Shown here piece by piece: positions 1-10,380 of a stretch of 64,000 nucleotides of DNA. The notes below the pieces were generated by a model. The model was not told where the DNA came from, searched no databases, and worked only from the letters and a program-made list of their open reading frames with translations. The number at the start of each line of letters is the position of its first letter. The stretch's first letter is position 1. A program made the position numbers and the translations under genes. This DNA comes from Pseudomonadota bacterium (GTDB lineage: Bacteria; Pseudomonadota; Alphaproteobacteria; Rhizobiales; Beijerinckiaceae). The stretch covers positions 1 to 64,000 of the forward strand of contig JAKAJL010000008.1 of assembly GCA_021813805.1 (NCBI GenBank), in the 5' to 3' direction.

Positions 1-114
1 TTCAATAAGCTGAAGCAGTTGCGTGGCATCGCCACCCGCTATGACAAGGACCCGTTGAACTTCCTCGCCGCGATCAAACTCGCCGCCGCGCGCATCTGGA
101 TGAAAGCGTTATGA
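1..114 (+). mobile_element. IS5-family transposase, C-terminal fragment (5' end outside window)
   Basis: The first 37 codons read in frame to a TGA at 112-114. They contain IATRYDK followed by NFLAAIKLA and RIWM, the typical last residues of IS5-type DDE transposases. The start and catalytic residues lie left of the window, so it cannot be said whether the element is intact. The downstream bases (121-138) form an imperfect palindrome, but I could not identify a clean terminal inverted repeat or a target duplication. Confidence 0.75.
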
Positions 115-286
115 GTCTACGGCCTAGCGCGTAGGTCCGTGTCCAGGGAAGAGCGGCCAATCGGGCCAGGACTGGAATTCGTCCCGCATTCAAGCCGAGA
201 TCTCATCCGGCTCCCGCCGAACTTGCCGGACTTTTCGGGCCGGTTCTATAATCGCGGTCCGGCCGCGACCAAGCACGTCATCCCTC

Positions 287-835
287 ATGAACAAAAAATG
301 GTTCGCCTTCCTGCCCAATCTCATCAGCCTCGGACGGCTGGCGCTGGTTCCGGTCAGCGTCGACATGATCGCCGGGCGGCGCTGGCCCGAGGCCTTGGCG
401 GTCTTCCTCGTCGCCGGCGTTTCCGACGCGCTCGACGGCTGGGTCGCCCGGCGCTTCGATCTTCGCTCGGAGCTTGGCGCCTATCTCGACGCCATCGCCG
501 ACAAGGCCCTGCTGATATGCGATTTCATCACCCTCGCGATCGTCGAGGAGCTGCCGATGGCCTTGGCGCTGCTCGTCGTTTCGCGCGACGTGATGATCAT
601 TGGCGCGGTCATTCTGTCCTGGCTGCTCGACCGGCCGATGGAAATCCAGCCTCTGGCGATCTCCAAGGCCAATACGTTCGCCCAGATCGGCTTTGTCGCG
701 GCCTTGCTCGCCGCGCTCGCTTTCGGCTGGCCGCTCGGCTTTTGGGCGACGGCCGCGCAATGGGCCGTCGCGGCATTGACCTTGGCCTCGCTCGCAGCCT
801 ATTTCAGGCGCTGGATGACGCATATGAGCGCCTGA
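287..835 (+). CDS. CDP-alcohol phosphatidyltransferase family membrane protein
   Basis: This 182-residue integral membrane enzyme would transfer a phosphatidyl group from CDP-diacylglycerol to an alcohol such as glycerol phosphate. The family signature DxxDGxxARxxxxxxxxGxxxDxxxD is present near residues 45-70 (SDALDGWVAR, then GAYLDAIAD), and several hydrophobic segments follow. The length fits PgsA-like enzymes. The substrate alcohol cannot be read from sequence, so it could be a PgsA paralogue or a cardiolipin synthase-like member. It lies upstream of a permease gene and hdaA, an arrangement I recall as common in this order of bacteria. Confidence 0.85.
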   Translation: MNKKWFAFLPNLISLGRLALVPVSVDMIAGRRWPEALAVFLVAGVSDALDGWVARRFDLRSELGAYLDAIADKALLICDFITLAIVEELPMALALLVVSRDVMIIGAVILSWLLDRPMEIQPLAISKANTFAQIGFVAALLAALAFGWPLGFWATAAQWAVAALTLASLAAYFRRWMTHMSA

Positions 836-910
836 GCGCCTGTCCCCGAAATCGGGAAGACTTTTGGGATGCGGATGTGCGCCACTGAAAGGCTGGGGGG
901 AGCGCGATCC

Positions 911-2017
911 ATGCGCATTGAGTGGCAGATCGCTTTCTGGCTGGCCGTGCTGGTTCTCGTCGGCGTTTTTGGCTATTTGTTCGCCAATGTGCTCGCGCCC
1001 TTCGTCGCTTCGTTGGCGCTGGGCTATGTGCTTGATCCGGTGGTGACGCGCCTGCAGAGGCTCGGGCTGAACCGCCTTTCGGCAACCCTTGTCATTCTCG
1101 CGATCTTTCTGATCCTGAACGCCGTCCTGATCTTCACCCTGGGCCCGATCCTCGGCCGGCAGCTCGTTGGCTTCGCCGAATCCCTGCCGGATTACGCCAA
1201 CAAGCTGCAAAGCCTGATTGCCGGCGAAATCGCCAGCCTGATGCAGAATTCCGGCGGCGACTGGCTCAAGAAATACGGCGTGGATCTGCCCGCCAGCGCC
1301 GACGAACTGCAAAAGGCGCTGGGCGGCTTTGTCGGGCAGGGCACGCAATATCTCGGGAATTTCCTGCGCTCGCTGTGGAGCGGCGGGCAGGCTCTGGTCG
1401 GGATCATCGCCCTGGTCGTGGTGACGCCGGTGTTGACCTTCTATCTCCTGCTGTCATGGCCGGAAATGGTGTCGAACCTTCGCAGCCTGATCCCGCCGCG
1501 CTATCGCGCCACCGCCTTCACGCTTGCCGGCGACATCGATCGCGCGCTCGCCGGTTTTCTGCGTGGGCAGTCGCTGGTCTGCCTGTTCCTGGGGACGTGG
1601 TATGGGCTCGGCCTTACCCTGATCGGGCTGAATTTCGGCTTTTTCATCGGCATTTCGGCGGGATTCCTGAGCTTCATCCCCTATGTCGGCTCGACGGTCG
1701 CCCTGGTCTTTTCGATCGTCGTCGCTTTGGTCCAGGGCTGGCCGCATCTCGGCCTTTTGGGACTGGCGCTGCTGGTCGTCGGCACGGGCCAGTTCCTGGA
1801 GGGCAATGTGCTCTCGCCCAAGCTCGTGGGCGAGTCGGTCGGGCTTCATCCCGTCTGGCTCATTTTCGCGCTTTTCGCCTTCGGCAGCCTGATGGGGTTC
1901 ACAGGCATGATTCTCGCCGTGCCGCTCGCCGCCGCGATGGGCGTGCTGATCCGCTTCGCGGTGAAGCGGTACAAGCAGAGCGCCCTGTTCAGCGGCATAG
2001 GTCTCGGCTCCGCATGA
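911..2017 (+). CDS. AI-2E family (PerM-like) transporter
   Basis: This is a 368-residue polytopic membrane protein of the AI-2E/PerM permease family. It has paired N-terminal hydrophobic helices, a polar central segment, then a run of helices with the conserved pattern GNVLSPKLVG near residue 305. The family exports small molecules or ions, but the substrate here is unknown. I chose ATG 911 because GGGGGGAG sits 6-8 bases upstream. An in-frame ATG at 869 would add 14 polar residues. The stop overlaps the start of hdaA by four bases, so the two are probably translationally coupled. Confidence 0.88.
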   Translation: MRIEWQIAFWLAVLVLVGVFGYLFANVLAPFVASLALGYVLDPVVTRLQRLGLNRLSATLVILAIFLILNAVLIFTLGPILGRQLVGFAESLPDYANKLQSLIAGEIASLMQNSGGDWLKKYGVDLPASADELQKALGGFVGQGTQYLGNFLRSLWSGGQALVGIIALVVVTPVLTFYLLLSWPEMVSNLRSLIPPRYRATAFTLAGDIDRALAGFLRGQSLVCLFLGTWYGLGLTLIGLNFGFFIGISAGFLSFIPYVGSTVALVFSIVVALVQGWPHLGLLGLALLVVGTGQFLEGNVLSPKLVGESVGLHPVWLIFALFAFGSLMGFTGMILAVPLAAAMGVLIRFAVKRYKQSALFSGIGLGSA

Positions 2018-2712
2018 TCCGGCAATTGCCGCTCGACCTGCCGCATCGGCCGAATTACGCCGAGGAGGATTTTCTCGCCGCGCCGTCCAACAGCGAGGCC
2101 CTGGCGCTGCTGGGATTATGGCCCGACTGGCCTCATCGCCTGCTGGTTCTGACCGGCCCGCCGGGGGCGGGGAAAAGTCATCTTGGCGCGATCTGGGCGC
2201 GCCGCGCCGCCGCGACCGTCGTCCCGGCCCAAAAGCTCGACCTCGCCGCGCTGCCCGATCTGGTCAAGGCGCCGGCGCTGCTCGTCGAGGACGCGGACCG
2301 TCCGCGCTTGCCCGAGAACGACTTGCGCGAGAAGGAATTGTTCCATCTCATCAATCTGGCGATCGAGCGCGGAACCTTCCTGCTGATCACCGCGCGGAAG
2401 CCGCCGGACGCCTGGGGGCTGCGCACCAGGGATCTGCTTTCGCGCCTGCGGAGGGCGCCGATCGTGGCGATCCAGGAGCCGGACGAGGCTTTTCTGCGCG
2501 CGATTCTGGTCAAATTGTTTCAGGACCGGCAGATCAAGGTCGACGCCAATCTCATCGATTATCTCGCCTTGCGGCTCGACCGCTCCTTCGCCGCGGCGCG
2601 GGCGATCGTCGCGGCGCTCGACGCCGAAGGTCTGGCGCGTCGCCGCCCGGTCACCCGCGCGCTCGCCGGCGAATTGCTCGCCGCGTGGGGCGATCATGAC
2701 GAGGATCATTGA
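2014..2712 (+). CDS. hdaA: HdaA-type DnaA regulatory inactivator
   Basis: This 232-residue AAA+ protein is related to DnaA domain III and lacks the DNA-binding domain. Walker A GPPGAGKS is at residues 48-55, followed by a degenerate Walker B (ALLVEDAD) and a sensor segment ([10 protein letters not shown]). In alphaproteobacteria HdaA works with the sliding clamp to stimulate ATP hydrolysis by DnaA. The N-terminal QLPLDL fits the clamp-binding motif QL(S/P)LxL seen in Hda proteins. The start overlaps the upstream permease stop in an ATGA arrangement. Confidence 0.9.
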   Translation: MIRQLPLDLPHRPNYAEEDFLAAPSNSEALALLGLWPDWPHRLLVLTGPPGAGKSHLGAIWARRAAATVVPAQKLDLAALPDLVKAPALLVEDADRPRLPENDLREKELFHLINLAIERGTFLLITARKPPDAWGLRTRDLLSRLRRAPIVAIQEPDEAFLRAILVKLFQDRQIKVDANLIDYLALRLDRSFAAARAIVAALDAEGLARRRPVTRALAGELLAAWGDHDEDH

Positions 2713-2785
2713 CGGATCGCCGCGTCGGGGCGAATCCTGTCAGGAGAAGAGTCCCGGGACGGGCCGGAAAAGGCGACGAGGAAAC

Positions 2786-4999
2786 ATGACCGAGGCGACC
2801 GAAATCATGGAAGCGGCGACACGGCTGGAAAGCGATGAGCCGCTGAGCGGCGAAGCCTTGCGCGCTTCGCCCAAGAGGTTCATCAATCGCGAATTGTCAT
2901 GGCTCGAATTCAACCGCCGGGTGCTGCTGGAAGCCGCCAACGCCAGCCATCCGCTGCTGGAGCGCGTGCGCTTCGTGTCGATCTCGGCGAATAATCTCGA
3001 CGAATTCTTCATGGTCCGGGTCGCTGGCATCAGCGGGCAGGTCCGCAGCGGCGTGGAGACGCCCTCCGACGACGGCCTGTTGCCCGAGGAGCAACTGCCC
3101 CTCATCAACGCCCGCGTCTCCGAACTGGCGCAGACCCAGGCCAAGCTGTGGCGCCGGTTGGAGGAGTTGCTGAAGGCGGAAAACGTCTTCTTCGTCGATC
3201 CGGCGACGCTCAGGAAGGCGGAGCGAATCTGGCTCGACGACCATTTCTTCCAGCATATTTTTCCGGTGCTGACGCCGCTCGCGGTCGATCCGGCCCATCC
3301 CTTCCCCTTCATCCCCAATCTCGGCCTGACCCTGGCCTTCGACCTCATCCACGGCCCGACCGGCGCGCGGATGCGGGCGCTGGTGCGCATGCCGAGCATG
3401 ATCGAACGCTTCATCCGCCTGCCGGACGCGCCGGGCGAGGGCGTGCGGCTGGTTCTGCTGGAATCGGTGATCTTCACCCATGTCCAGAAATTGTTCCCGG
3501 GCTACCAGGTGAAGGCGCAGGGCGTCTTCCGGGTGATCCGCGACAGCGATCTCGAAGTCGAGGAAGAAGCGGAAGACCTCGTGCGGTTGTTCGAGACGGC
3601 GTTGAAACGGCGCCGGCGCGGCTCGGTGATCCGGCTCGAAACTGACTCGCTCATGCCGCCCGACCTTCGCGCCTTCGTCGCCGAGGAGCTCGATGTCCCG
3701 GCCGAGGAAGTCATCGCGCTCGACGGCATGCTGGCGATGAAGGACCTGTCCGAGGTCGTCGGCCTGCCGCGCCCCGACCTCAAATTCTCCTCCTATACCG
3801 CCCGATTCCCGGAACGGGTGCGCGACAATGGCGGCGATTGCTTCCTGGCGATCAAGCAGAAGGATCTCGTCGTCCACCATCCTTACGAATCCTTCGACGT
3901 GGTGGTGCAGTTCCTGATGCAGGCGGCGCGCGACCCCAATGTCGTGGCGATCAAGCAGACGCTCTACCGGACCTCCTCCGACAGTCCGATCGTCCGCGCC
4001 TTGATCGAGGCGGCGGAGGCCGGCAAATCGGTCACGGCGCTGGTCGAGCTGAAGGCGCGTTTCGACGAGGAAGCCAATATCCGCTGGGCGCGCGACCTTG
4101 AGCGCGCCGGCGCGCAGGTGGTGTTCGGCTTCATCGAACTCAAGACTCACGCCAAATTGTCGATGGTGGTGCGCCGCGAGGCGGGCGCGCTGGTCACCTA
4201 CTGCCATATCGGGACTGGCAATTACCACCCGATCACCGCCAAGGTTTACACCGACATTTCGCTGTTCACCGCCGATCCAGCGATCGCGCGCGATGTGTCG
4301 CGCATCTTCAATTTCATCACCGGCTACGCCGAGCCGGCCGGGCTGGAGCGTATGGCGGTCTCGCCCTTCTCGCTCAAGAAGAAGCTGCTCGACCACGTCG
4401 CCCAGGAAATCGCCCACGCCAAGGCGGGTCGCCCCGCCGCAATCTGGGCCAAGTGCAACGCCCTGGTCGATCCGGAAATCATCGACGCCTTTTACGCGGC
4501 GAGCCAGGCGGGAGTGTCGATCGATCTGGTGGTGCGCGGCATCTGCTGCCTGCGCCCCGGCATTCCGGGCCTTTCCGAAAATATCCGCGCGAAATCCGTG
4601 ATCGGGCGCTTCCTCGAACATTCGCGCATCTATGCCTTCGGCGACGGCCATGGCCTGCCCCACCGCAAGGCGGCGGTCTATATTTCCTCCGCCGACCTGA
4701 TGCAGCGCAATCTCGACCGCCGCGTCGAGGTTTTGATGCCGGTGACCAATCCGACGACCCACGAACAGGTGCTGGAGCAGATCCTGCTGGCCAATCTGAT
4801 CGACAACCGGCAGTCCTATCGCATCCTGCCGGACGGTTCGAGCGTGCGCGTCGAATGCGGTCCGAACGAGGAGCATTTCAACGTCCACAAATATTTCATG
4901 ACCAATCCGTCGCTGTCGGGGCGCGGCAAGGCGCTGAGCGAATCCAGTCCCAAAAGCCTTCAGAAAAAGGCGGGACGACAAAAGAACGAACGGGAATGA
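2786..4999 (+). CDS. ppk1: polyphosphate kinase 1
   Basis: This is a full-length 737-residue PPK1, which reversibly makes polyphosphate from ATP. The N-terminal domain has [10 protein letters not shown] and [15 protein letters not shown]. The catalytic half has [14 protein letters not shown], a histidine in ELKTHAKLS (about residue 455) and [10 protein letters not shown] second conserved block ([13 protein letters not shown]) lies further on. ATG 2786 is preceded by GACGAGGA; the in-frame ATG at 2696 would overlap hdaA and add 30 unconserved residues. The stop is three bases from the ppx start, so the polymerase and phosphatase form one unit. Confidence 0.96.
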   Translation: MTEATEIMEAATRLESDEPLSGEALRASPKRFINRELSWLEFNRRVLLEAANASHPLLERVRFVSISANNLDEFFMVRVAGISGQVRSGVETPSDDGLLPEEQLPLINARVSELAQTQAKLWRRLEELLKAENVFFVDPATLRKAERIWLDDHFFQHIFPVLTPLAVDPAHPFPFIPNLGLTLAFDLIHGPTGARMRALVRMPSMIERFIRLPDAPGEGVRLVLLESVIFTHVQKLFPGYQVKAQGVFRVIRDSDLEVEEEAEDLVRLFETALKRRRRGSVIRLETDSLMPPDLRAFVAEELDVPAEEVIALDGMLAMKDLSEVVGLPRPDLKFSSYTARFPERVRDNGGDCFLAIKQKDLVVHHPYESFDVVVQFLMQAARDPNVVAIKQTLYRTSSDSPIVRALIEAAEAGKSVTALVELKARFDEEANIRWARDLERAGAQVVFGFIELKTHAKLSMVVRREAGALVTYCHIGTGNYHPITAKVYTDISLFTADPAIARDVSRIFNFITGYAEPAGLERMAVSPFSLKKKLLDHVAQEIAHAKAGRPAAIWAKCNALVDPEIIDAFYAASQAGVSIDLVVRGICCLRPGIPGLSENIRAKSVIGRFLEHSRIYAFGDGHGLPHRKAAVYISSADLMQRNLDRRVEVLMPVTNPTTHEQVLEQILLANLIDNRQSYRILPDGSSVRVECGPNEEHFNVHKYFMTNPSLSGRGKALSESSPKSLQKKAGRQKNERE

Positions 5000-5002
5000 A
5001 GC

Positions 5003-6505
5003 ATGGTCAAGGGGCAGGGCAGGCTGCCGGGCGCGCGCCCGACGGCGATTGTGGACATCGGCTCGAATTCCGTTCGCCTCGTCGCTTATGAGGCTCTGTC
5101 GCGCGCGCCTACGCCTTTATTCAACGAGAAGGCGATCTGCGGCCTCGGCAAGGGTGTTGCGACCAGCGGCCAACTCGCGCAGGAGGGAATCGACAAGGCG
5201 CTCGAAGCCTTGCGCCGCTACCGAAAACTCTGCGAGTTCATGGAGATCGAGGAAGTCCGGCCGGTGGCGACCGCCGCATCGCGCGATGCGCGCAACGGCC
5301 CGCAATTTCTCGCCGCCGCCGGCGAGGCGATCGGCTGCCCCATCGAGCTGATTTCCGGCAATCGCGAGGCCGAATTGTCGGGTCTCGGCGTGATCTCGAC
5401 CTGCCACGGCGCCGATGGCGTGGTCGGCGACCTTGGCGGCGGCTCGCTGGAGCTGATCGATGTCAAGGCCGGGGGCGTCGGCGCCGGCGTCTCGCTCAAG
5501 CTCGGCACGCTGGCTTTGATGGACGCCTCGGGCCGCTCGCCCAAGAACGCCCTGCGGATCGCCAAACAGGCGATGGCGAGCTGCGCCCCGCTCGACCATC
5601 TGCGCGGGCGCACGCTCTATATCGTCGGCGGCTCCTGGCGCTCGCTCGCCAAATTGCACATGGCCCAGCGCAATTATCCGCTCGAAGTCATGCATGGCTA
5701 CGTCATTCCGGCGCGCGAGGCCGCTGATTTCGCCTCGCTGGTCGAGCGCGTGGACACCGACGCCCTGGTCGCGGTCGGCGCCATTTCCCAGGTGCGCCGT
5801 CCGACGCTGGCCTATGCCGCCGTGGTGCTGGAGGAGATCATCAGGCGCGGCAAGCCGGGCCGGGTGGTGGTGTCGATCGGCGGCTTGCGCGAAGGCCTGC
5901 TTTACGAACAACTCGATCCGGAAAAGCGCGCGCGCGATCCGCTGCTGGAAAGCGCGCGCGAGCATAATCTGCTGCGTTCGCGCTCGCCGCGTCACGGAGA
6001 AGAGCTGATCCACTGGAGCGACGCCTTCATGGCGTCGAGCCATATCGACGAAACGGCGGAAGAAAAGCGCCTGCGCCACGCCGCCTGCCTGTTCGGCGAC
6101 ATAGGCTGGCGCACCTCGCCCGATTATCGCGCCGAACTGTCGCTGAATCTGCTCGCCAATTCTCCGTTCGTCGGTCTCGATCACCCGGGGCGCGCCTATG
6201 TCGGCATGGCGGTGGCCTATCGCCACCTCGGCGTCGATGAGGACGTCAATCCGCAAATGCGCAGTCTCGCCACGCCACGGCTGATGGACCGTGCGCGCAT
6301 CCTCGGTGTGGCGCAGAGGGTGGCCTACAACGTCTCGGCTTCCGCGCCGGGGGTGCTGCCGCGCACCAGGCTGTTGTGCAGCAAGGGCAGGGTGACGCTG
6401 ACGCTGCCGCGCGACCTCGCCGCTCTCGCCGGCGAACGCCTCAACGTCCGGATGAAGCAGCTTGGCCGGCTGATCGGCCGCGCCCACGAGATCGTCATCG
6501 AATGA
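5003..6505 (+). CDS. ppx: exopolyphosphatase / guanosine pentaphosphate phosphatase (Ppx/GppA)
   Basis: This 500-residue protein has the Ppx/GppA fold of the ASKHA superfamily. The N-terminal loop AIVDIGSNSVRLVAYE, the catalytic-region GNREAELSGLGVI and the glycine-rich GVVGDLGGGSLELIDV are all present. It would remove terminal phosphate from polyphosphate, or the 5' phosphate of pppGpp. The long C-terminal HD-like extension is usual for the alphaproteobacterial form. It starts directly after ppk1, giving a polyphosphate synthesis-degradation operon. Confidence 0.93.
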   Translation: MVKGQGRLPGARPTAIVDIGSNSVRLVAYEALSRAPTPLFNEKAICGLGKGVATSGQLAQEGIDKALEALRRYRKLCEFMEIEEVRPVATAASRDARNGPQFLAAAGEAIGCPIELISGNREAELSGLGVISTCHGADGVVGDLGGGSLELIDVKAGGVGAGVSLKLGTLALMDASGRSPKNALRIAKQAMASCAPLDHLRGRTLYIVGGSWRSLAKLHMAQRNYPLEVMHGYVIPAREAADFASLVERVDTDALVAVGAISQVRRPTLAYAAVVLEEIIRRGKPGRVVVSIGGLREGLLYEQLDPEKRARDPLLESAREHNLLRSRSPRHGEELIHWSDAFMASSHIDETAEEKRLRHAACLFGDIGWRTSPDYRAELSLNLLANSPFVGLDHPGRAYVGMAVAYRHLGVDEDVNPQMRSLATPRLMDRARILGVAQRVAYNVSASAPGVLPRTRLLCSKGRVTLTLPRDLAALAGERLNVRMKQLGRLIGRAHEIVIE

Positions 6506-6666
6506 AAGGGTCACGGGCTGGCGCCGCCGAAGGCCCAGCCCGCCTGTCGCTCTCCGCCTTCGCTTTCCGACGAGTGGCGGAGGCCAGAAAATCATATACA
6601 TTCGTCATTTCTCGAACGCCGCCATTCACGCGTCGCCCGCCCCGCCCCAACCGGTACGAAGCCGCC

Positions 6667-8058
6667 ATGAGTTTTGTGATCGCCTTTGGCGCCCTCTGCT
6701 TCCTGATGTTGGTGGCCTATCGCGGGTTTTCAGTGATCCTGTTCGCGCCCGTCGCCGCGATGGGCGCCGTCTTCCTGACCGACCCCGCCGCCGTTCCCGC
6801 TGCTTTCAGCGGCGTTTACATGGAACGGATGGTGGGCTTCGTCAAAGACTATTTCCCGGTCTTCCTGCTCGGCGCGGTTTTCGGGAAGATGATCGAGATA
6901 TCCGGCTTTTCGAAATCGATTGTCTCCGCGGTCATTGGCATGGTCGGCGAACGCGAGGCGGTATTGTCGATCGTCCTCGTCGGCGCGATCCTGACCTATG
7001 GCGGCGTGTCGCTCTTCGTCGTCGTTTTCGCGGTTTACCCCTTCGCCGCGGAAATGTTCCGCCAGAGTCACATTCCCAAACGGCTCATTCCAGGCGCCAT
7101 CGCGCTCGGGGCTTTTTCCTTCACCATGGATTCGCTGCCGGGCACGCCGCAGATCCAGAACATCATTCCGACCACCTATTTCAAGACCAACGCTTTCGCC
7201 GCTCCCGCGCTCGGCGTCATCGGCGGCGCTTTCATTCTGGTCGCCGGCATGGCCTGGCTCGAATGGCGGCGCAAGCGGGCGCAAGCCGCGGGCGAGGGCT
7301 ATGGCGAGGGCCATATCAACGAGCCGCCGCCCTTGGAGCACGATAAGCTCGCGCCGGCGTGGCTCGCGATCCTGCCCCTCGTTCTGGTGTTCGGCCTGAA
7401 CAAGCTGTTCACGACGCTCATCAAGACGAGATATGGCGCCGGCTACGACCTGAAGCTCCCCGCCATGGCGGCGCCTATCCATGTCGCGGTCGATAAATTG
7501 CAGGCGGTCTGGGCGGTCGAAGGCGCGCTCCTTGCAGGGATCGCCGCGGTCGCGGTGTTCGCATGGCGCCCGGTCAGCGCGCGTTTCGCCGAAGGCGGCA
7601 AGGCGGCCGTGGCCGGCGCCTTGCTCGCCTCGATCAATACCGCCTCCGAATATGGCTTCGGCGCGGTCATCGCGACCTTGCCGGGATTTCTGGTCATCCG
7701 CGACGCGCTGGGGGGCATTCCCAATCCGCTGGTGCGCGAGGCGGTGACCGTCACCTCGCTGGCAGGGATCACCGGTTCGGCCTCGGGCGGCATGTCGATC
7801 GCGCTTGCCGCGATGTCGGACCAGTTCATCGCGGCGGCCAAGGCCCACGGCATTCCGATGGAGGTGCTCCACCGCGTCGCCGCGATGGCGTCCGGGGGCA
7901 TGGACACGCTGCCGCACAATGGCGCGGTGATCACGCTGCTCATGGTGTGCGGACTGACCCACCGGCAGTCCTACAAGGATATTTTCGCCGTCACCGTCAT
8001 CAAGACCATGGCGGTCTTTGTGGTCATCGGCGTCTATCAGCTGACCGGCTGGGTCTGA
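6667..8058 (+). CDS. GntP family H+/gluconate-type permease
   Basis: This 463-residue polytopic membrane protein has a GntP-like pattern: DYFPVFLLGAVFGKMIE near residue 65, TYGGVSLFVVVFAVYPFA, and TMDSLPGTPQIQNIIPT near residue 160. The C-terminal half has SGGMDTLPHNGAVITLL. The family imports gluconate or other hydroxy acids with protons; here the substrate is unknown. I chose ATG 6667 because it begins directly with the first transmembrane helix. A longer in-frame reading from 6376 lies inside ppx and has no membrane character. No sugar acid enzymes are adjacent. Confidence 0.87.
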   Translation: MSFVIAFGALCFLMLVAYRGFSVILFAPVAAMGAVFLTDPAAVPAAFSGVYMERMVGFVKDYFPVFLLGAVFGKMIEISGFSKSIVSAVIGMVGEREAVLSIVLVGAILTYGGVSLFVVVFAVYPFAAEMFRQSHIPKRLIPGAIALGAFSFTMDSLPGTPQIQNIIPTTYFKTNAFAAPALGVIGGAFILVAGMAWLEWRRKRAQAAGEGYGEGHINEPPPLEHDKLAPAWLAILPLVLVFGLNKLFTTLIKTRYGAGYDLKLPAMAAPIHVAVDKLQAVWAVEGALLAGIAAVAVFAWRPVSARFAEGGKAAVAGALLASINTASEYGFGAVIATLPGFLVIRDALGGIPNPLVREAVTVTSLAGITGSASGGMSIALAAMSDQFIAAAKAHGIPMEVLHRVAAMASGGMDTLPHNGAVITLLMVCGLTHRQSYKDIFAVTVIKTMAVFVVIGVYQLTGWV

Positions 8059-8065
8059 ATTCTTC

Positions 8066-8935
8066 TCAGCCGCGGACTTCGATCTCCATCGCGAAGACCC
8101 TTTCCGCGCCTGGAGCGATCGTGACCACGCCGGGGCGCTCGGCGTATTCGCCGTCGAATCCAGCCGGCGCGGCAAAGCCCTGCCAGGGCTCGATGCAAAG
8201 GAAGGGCGCGTCCGGCTTGGTCCATAGAGCGAGATGCGGCAGGTCCGGGAAGGAAAAGGCCAGCGACGGCCCGTCGGACGGGCCATAGACCAGACGCCGG
8301 CTGGCGAGAGCGTCGAAGATCAAGGCGCCTTCGGCAAAAAGGGCGTGATCGAGCTTCAGCCGTCGTCCGGCGACGGGCGTCGGAACGTCGCGGGGCGCGA
8401 TCAGGCCCTCGTCGAGCCGGCGGACTGGCGCGGTTTCGTCCTTCTCGAACATGATTTCATGCTGGCCGTTCGCGCCAGGCAGGGGCCAGCGGAAGGCCGG
8501 ATGAAAGCCGAAGGACACGGGAAGGGAGACCTCGCCCGGATTGGTCACCGTCGCGGAAACGGCCAGAGTCGCGCCGCGCAATTCATGGGCGATGTCGAGA
8601 AGGAAACGATAAGGGAAACCGGCGCGGGTCGCCTCGCTGTCCTCCAGTCGCTGAACGGCGCGCGTGGGCGAGACGGACACGGTCTCGAAACGGCTGCGCC
8701 GGGCGAAGCCGTGCTGGGGCAGGGGATAATGCTTGCCGCCGACCTTGATCTGGTCCCCCAGCGCGCGGCCCACCATGGGGAAGAGCAGAGGCGCGCGGCC
8801 GTTCCAATATTGCGGGTCGCCACTCCACAGGAAATCGCGGCCCCCCTTGTCGCGCAGACGGATCAGTTCGGCGCCCAGAGCGGCGATTTCGACGCCGATC
8901 CAGTCATTGGAGAGGGCGATGACTTCATTTGTCAT
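8066..8935 (-). CDS. aldose 1-epimerase family protein
   Basis: This 289-residue protein has the galactose mutarotase/YeaD fold signatures: GRAPLLFPMVG near residue 47, HGFARRSRFE near residue 74 with the conserved histidine, and SFGFHPAFRWP in the middle. FLCIEPWQGFA carries the glutamate region expected for the catalytic base. It probably interconverts anomers of a sugar or sugar phosphate. ATG 8935 is preceded by AGAGG. The start overlaps the end of the upstream DUF2252 gene by 11 bases, so the two are likely cotranscribed. Confidence 0.85.
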   Translation of the reverse strand: MTNEVIALSNDWIGVEIAALGAELIRLRDKGGRDFLWSGDPQYWNGRAPLLFPMVGRALGDQIKVGGKHYPLPQHGFARRSRFETVSVSPTRAVQRLEDSEATRAGFPYRFLLDIAHELRGATLAVSATVTNPGEVSLPVSFGFHPAFRWPLPGANGQHEIMFEKDETAPVRRLDEGLIAPRDVPTPVAGRRLKLDHALFAEGALIFDALASRRLVYGPSDGPSLAFSFPDLPHLALWTKPDAPFLCIEPWQGFAAPAGFDGEYAERPGVVTIAPGAERVFAMEIEVRG

Positions 8936-10289
8936 TCTTGCCTCTCGCCAAGGGTTTCTGAAGGCGCGCCCAGGCCTGGTGGTCGATTTCGGTCTGTTTC
9001 GCATAAGCCACGGCGAAATCGCCTATCGCTTCGTCAAAGGCGTCGCTGTCGCCCATATAGCCCGACATCAGCGCCGGATCGCCGGAGCGCGCGTGGGCGC
9101 GCGCGAGCGTCCGGCCGCACAGCCGGGCGTAATCGGCGATGCCTTCTTCCTCGGCGATTTCGCTCATCGCGCCGAGGCGGCGGTTCTTGAGGATGCGGAC
9201 GTAATATTGGCGCCCCGATTGCCGGTTCCGGGTCCAGCCGAGGAAGATGTCGCTCGCGGCCTGCATGATGCGCTGGCCTTCGACCACGCGCTGGCCCTGG
9301 TTGCCTCTGAAGGCGAGACGGTCGTCCAGCGCTTCGAGGACGGAAGGACTCGCCTCCTTGATCTGCAGGAAGATGGGCTCTTCGTCGCCGGTCATGAACA
9401 GACCGACATAGCAGAAAGTGCCGACCGAGCCGACGCCCACCGCCTTGAACACGAAATCCCGCAGGCGGTAGCGGTCGAGCAGATTGCGCACCGCCGGCGA
9501 CAGCATGTCGCGATAGGCCGCCAGATCGGCTTCCGGGTCGAAGCCTTTTGCCGCATCCGAGTTCGCCGGGAAATGGAAAATGCGCGGCGCCCTGTCGTGG
9601 ATCAGCGGCGCGCCCGATTCGGCGAGATGGGGGAAGTTGTCGTCGCGGTCCAGACCCTGGCCGCGCGCCCGCGCGATCAGCGTCGCGATCTTGCGGCGCA
9701 GGGCGGCGTTGCGGAATTTCCGCGTCTCGCTTTCGAGGTCGATCCGGCTGTGCCAGATTTCGAGCGGCGTCAGAAAAGAAAGATTTTCGAGTCGCCGGCG
9801 ATAGGCGCGCACGGCGGCGACCGCCAGAGCATGGCGTTTGTCCGCCGCCAGCCCCAGATCGGTGGCGGCGACCGCAATGCTGGCGGCGAGCCGCTTCAGG
9901 TCCACGGTGAAATCGACGCCGGGCAGCGTTTCATCGAAGTCGTTGATGTCGAAGAGAATATTGTCCTCGGGCGTGACGAAGGCGCCGAAATTCATCAGAT
10001 GGCAGTCGCCGCAGGCCTGCACCTTGGCTCCGACCATCGGCTGCCATTGCAGATCGTGCGCCATCACCGCCGCCGCGCCGCGCAGATAAGCGAAGGAATT
10101 GGCCGCCATGAGCTGCGCGCGGAGCGAGATCAGGGCCGGCAGGCGGTTCCCGTTCTGCGCCTCCAGGATCGCATTGGCGTCGCGGTCCATCGGCCCCACC
10201 AGTTTGCCATGGGCGCCGCGCGGCGTGATCTTACGCAGGCTTTTGCCTTTGGCGTAGCGTTCCGCGCGGTTTGGCAGAGGCGGAGTCAT
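8925..10289 (-). CDS. DUF2252 domain-containing protein
   Basis: This 454-residue protein matches the DUF2252 family. The N-terminal part has MAANSFAYLRG, then GDCHLMNFGAF near residue 110 and FDINDFDETLPG near residue 130, and DLKRLAAS follows. The GDxHxxNFG and DFD motifs resemble aminoglycoside phosphotransferase-like kinases, but no reaction is established. ATG 10289 follows AGGAG at good distance. The end overlaps the aldose epimerase-like gene. Confidence 0.85.
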   Translation of the reverse strand: MTPPLPNRAERYAKGKSLRKITPRGAHGKLVGPMDRDANAILEAQNGNRLPALISLRAQLMAANSFAYLRGAAAVMAHDLQWQPMVGAKVQACGDCHLMNFGAFVTPEDNILFDINDFDETLPGVDFTVDLKRLAASIAVAATDLGLAADKRHALAVAAVRAYRRRLENLSFLTPLEIWHSRIDLESETRKFRNAALRRKIATLIARARGQGLDRDDNFPHLAESGAPLIHDRAPRIFHFPANSDAAKGFDPEADLAAYRDMLSPAVRNLLDRYRLRDFVFKAVGVGSVGTFCYVGLFMTGDEEPIFLQIKEASPSVLEALDDRLAFRGNQGQRVVEGQRIMQAASDIFLGWTRNRQSGRQYYVRILKNRRLGAMSEIAEEEGIADYARLCGRTLARAHARSGDPALMSGYMGDSDAFDEAIGDFAVAYAKQTEIDHQAWARLQKPLARGKNDK

Positions 10290-10380
10290 GGGGCGCTCCT
10301 GTCGAGTTTCGCTTTGCACGTAATTTGCGCGCGAGCATAAACGCCCGGCGCGCCGACGCAAGGCGGCGCATCAACGCGGT

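Noticed and set aside
2897..4981. Long open frame antisense to ppk1 (694 codons)
   Set aside because: High-GC coding DNA leaves the complementary frame open. The translation is Arg/His-rich with no domain, and ppk1 has clear family motifs.
5117..6601. Long open frame antisense to ppx
   Set aside because: No recognisable domain and no ribosome site; the plus-strand protein matches Ppx/GppA throughout.
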